Source: JBBIJO01 sp037445895
GTDB lineage: Bacteria; Bacteroidota; Ignavibacteria; Kapaibacteriales; UBA2268
Length of the DNA stretch: 7,832 nt
Direction of reading: 5' to 3'
NCBI GenBank assembly: GCA_037445895.1
Contig: JBBIJO010000040.1
Coordinates: 1-7,832, forward strand
The position numbers and the translations under genes were made by a program. A model generated the notes under the pieces. That model worked only from the letters and a program-made list of their open reading frames with translations, had not been told where the DNA came from and did not search any database. Shown piece by piece: positions 6,603 to 7,832 of the stretch. Numbering within the stretch: the first letter of the stretch is position 1; every line of letters starts with the position of its first letter.

Positions 6603-6620
6603 ACTAATTAGTAATATAAT
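6603..6620 (+). promoter_or_regulatory. Palindrome and TATAAT box directly before mltG
   Basis: ACTAATTAGT (6603-6612) is a perfect 10-bp palindrome, and TATAAT (6615-6620) ends 7 bases before the mltG ATG. If TATAAT is a true -10 element, transcription would start at or next to the ATG and the mRNA would be leaderless. No -35-like TTGACA is seen at the expected distance, and the region is very AT-rich, so both motifs may be chance. Confidence 0.3.
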
Positions 6621-6627
6621 TATTGTT

Positions 6628-7662
6628 ATGGCAAGAAAAAGAAGGAAAAAGGCGACCAAGTGGATTGTTATTGCAATGCTTCCTGTTTTGCTATTAATTA
6701 TTTTTGCTTCATACACTTATTTTTTCCTGATGGAACGCCCTTTCAATTCCGAAACTTATATTCGACTTCCCCAAAATGTTTCTGCCCGAGAGGTTGTTAA
6801 AATTATGAACGAGCACGGGGCATTGCAACCTCGCTCGATTGCAACCGCAATATTTCGTGGAATAATACTATTTACAAAATATCTCCCATATTCGGGGACA
6901 TATAGATTCACAGAAAAAAACACGAATCTCGATATTATTGCATCTATTTTCTCTGGCAAGCAACTTTCTGTTGTATCGGTTACCTTTCCCGAAGGAATCA
7001 CAATCCCGGATTTTGCCCATATCCTCCGGTCGAAACTTGGGGTGGATTCGGTTAGCTTCGTTGCAGAAACCCAAAACAGAAAATACACCGAGCAACTTGA
7101 TATTCCTATAAACTCACTCGAAGGCTACCTGATGCCAGAAACATATTTTTTCTATTACAGGACTGAACCATCGGAAATTGTCCAAAAACTAATTGCACAA
7201 CAAAATAAGGTTTGGAGTGAACGCTTCGAACAAGCCGCTCGCACAAAAGGGCTTAGCCGACATTTCATTCTTACCCTTGCATCAATCATCGAAGCCGAAT
7301 CTCCGTTGAAAGAGGAACGCCCACGCATTAGTGGAGTCTTCTACAACCGCTTGAAACACGGATTGAAATTGGAATCCGACCCCACTGTCCAATACGCTCT
7401 TGGTTCGAAACGAAGGCTTAAATTTCGGGATTTAAACTTCAACAATCCATTTAATACCTATTTCTACAAAGGTTTGCCTCCCGGCCCAATTAACTCGCCA
7501 AGTGTCTCGGCAATCGAAGCAGCGTTGAACCCAGAACACCACAATTTCTTATACTTCGTAAGTGTGGGCGACGGCTCCGGCAAACATCTCTTCGCAGAAA
7601 CATTTACCAAACATTTAGCATACAAAAGTCGCTTTAAAAAGAATCAAAGACAACAAAAGTGA
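6628..7662 (+). CDS. mltG: MltG, endolytic murein transglycosylase
   Basis: A 344-residue inner-membrane enzyme (YceG family) that cleaves nascent peptidoglycan strands near the membrane and so sets glycan length; in known cases it acts with the elongation synthases. Order of parts: a basic cytoplasmic head (MARKRRKKATK), one membrane helix (about 12-34), a LysM-like region (about 42-125, with LPQNVSAREVVKIM), the EGYLMPETYFF block (165-175), and the catalytic core LASIIEAES (217-225) in which Glu222 matches the catalytic Glu218 of E. coli. ISGVFYNRL (234-242), LESDPTVQYALG (248-259), INSPSVSAIEAALNP (288-302) and LYFVSVGDGSGKHLF (308-322) follow, all family signatures. Length is normal and the protein is complete. 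No Shine-Dalgarno site precedes the ATG, but the basic head followed by the helix supports this start. It is transcribed divergently from the OsmC operon and ends in a Lys/Arg/Gln-rich tail. Confidence 0.95.
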   Translation: MARKRRKKATKWIVIAMLPVLLLIIFASYTYFFLMERPFNSETYIRLPQNVSAREVVKIMNEHGALQPRSIATAIFRGIILFTKYLPYSGTYRFTEKNTNLDIIASIFSGKQLSVVSVTFPEGITIPDFAHILRSKLGVDSVSFVAETQNRKYTEQLDIPINSLEGYLMPETYFFYYRTEPSEIVQKLIAQQNKVWSERFEQAARTKGLSRHFILTLASIIEAESPLKEERPRISGVFYNRLKHGLKLESDPTVQYALGSKRRLKFRDLNFNNPFNTYFYKGLPPGPINSPSVSAIEAALNPEHHNFLYFVSVGDGSGKHLFAETFTKHLAYKSRFKKNQRQQK

Positions 7663-7777
7663 CTTTAACGCAGGTTATTCATAAACCTTAGTTCAGAAAG
7701 AAGATTTACGTGGTTTTGTAGCTCCAATAAGTCAGAGTATAAAAACAGTATAGCTTTTATTTGACAATAAAACCGAA

Positions 7778-7832
7778 TCAATGCGTAACTACAATTTTTT
7801 GGTTAAACATACGATTGCCCGATTGAATGCGA
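7778..7832 (-). CDS. Probable 3' end of a leftward gene, possible T9SS cargo (partial)
   Basis: The minus strand is open from the window edge to a TGA at 7778-7780 and gives the last 17 residues RIQSGNRMFNQKIVVTH. A Tyr/Arg-type strand, a polar turn with Ser-Gly-Asn and a final KIVV strand are how type A T9SS sorting domains usually end, as in the KIIISK end of the protein at 2273-3502. The call rests on 17 residues. The opposite strand is also open from an ATG at 7781 (MRNYNFLVKHT...) to the edge, with no ribosome site. The 115-base gap to mltG has only weak AT-rich stems: TTTTATT (7755-7761) with AATAAAA (7766-7772), and AGGTT (7672-7676) with AACCT (7684-7688). Confidence 0.42.
   Translation of the reverse strand, partial: RIQSGNRMFNQKIVVTH

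Noticed and set aside
6756..7095. Minus-strand frames opposite mltG
   Set aside because: They are antisense to a gene with complete family signatures and show no domain or start signal.
7710..7745. tRNA-like D-arm string (GTAGCTCCAATAAGTCAGAG) after mltG
   Set aside because: It resembles a tRNA 5' part, but there is no matching acceptor strand, no anticodon stem and no TTCGAATC-type T-arm at the right distance.
1..7832. CRISPR array, insertion sequence, toxin-antitoxin or other defence system
   Set aside because: I saw no regularly spaced repeats, transposase motifs, terminal inverted repeats or small paired genes of such types.

Overview
The window looks like a piece of chromosome from a free-living, AT-rich member of the Bacteroidota/Chlorobiota (FCB) group. 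The main clue is a C-terminal type IX secretion (T9SS) sorting domain on the gene at 2273-3502, with a probable second one on a gene cut by the right edge. A TAnnTTTG-type promoter box ahead of the leftward operon, and genes without a Shine-Dalgarno site next to genes with a good one, fit the same group. I cannot name a genus; Ignavibacteria- or Kapabacteria-like lineages would fit but are not proven.

Layout. (1) 13-3502, plus strand: three genes for exported proteins. They are a 122-residue Cys-containing secreted protein, a 585-residue exported protein with a cysteine-less thioredoxin-like N-terminus and a probable beta-propeller C-terminus, and a 409-residue Ycf48/BNR-type propeller with a T9SS sorting domain. 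A strong 12-bp hairpin separates the first two. (2) 3503-3834: a non-coding gap between convergent transcription units. It holds nested, mutually exclusive inverted repeats just after the plus-strand gene and a small palindromic repeat just after the minus-strand operon. (3) 6537-3835, minus strand: a compact four-gene operon of OsmC-like protein, YbaK-type aminoacyl-tRNA deacylase, exported HAD-family acid phosphatase and dihydroorotate dehydrogenase. The last two junctions overlap (ATGA and TAATG), so translation is probably coupled. (4) 6538-6627: a 90-bp divergent promoter region. (5) 6628-7662, plus strand: MltG, the lytic transglycosylase that terminates glycan strands. (6) The right edge: a short gap and the probable last codons of a leftward T9SS cargo gene.

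How the genes work together: the operon mixes housekeeping jobs (pyrimidine synthesis, translation quality control, thiol peroxide defence, periplasmic phosphate-ester hydrolysis) with no obvious single pathway. The three genes on the left are lineage-type exported proteins, and the first two have no assignable function. I see no mobile element, CRISPR array, defence system, tRNA or rRNA. The points most worth following are the Cys-less thioredoxin-propeller protein, the DHODH with class-2-like architecture but a class-1-like catalytic Cys, the small CxC secreted protein and the alternative RNA structures after 3502.
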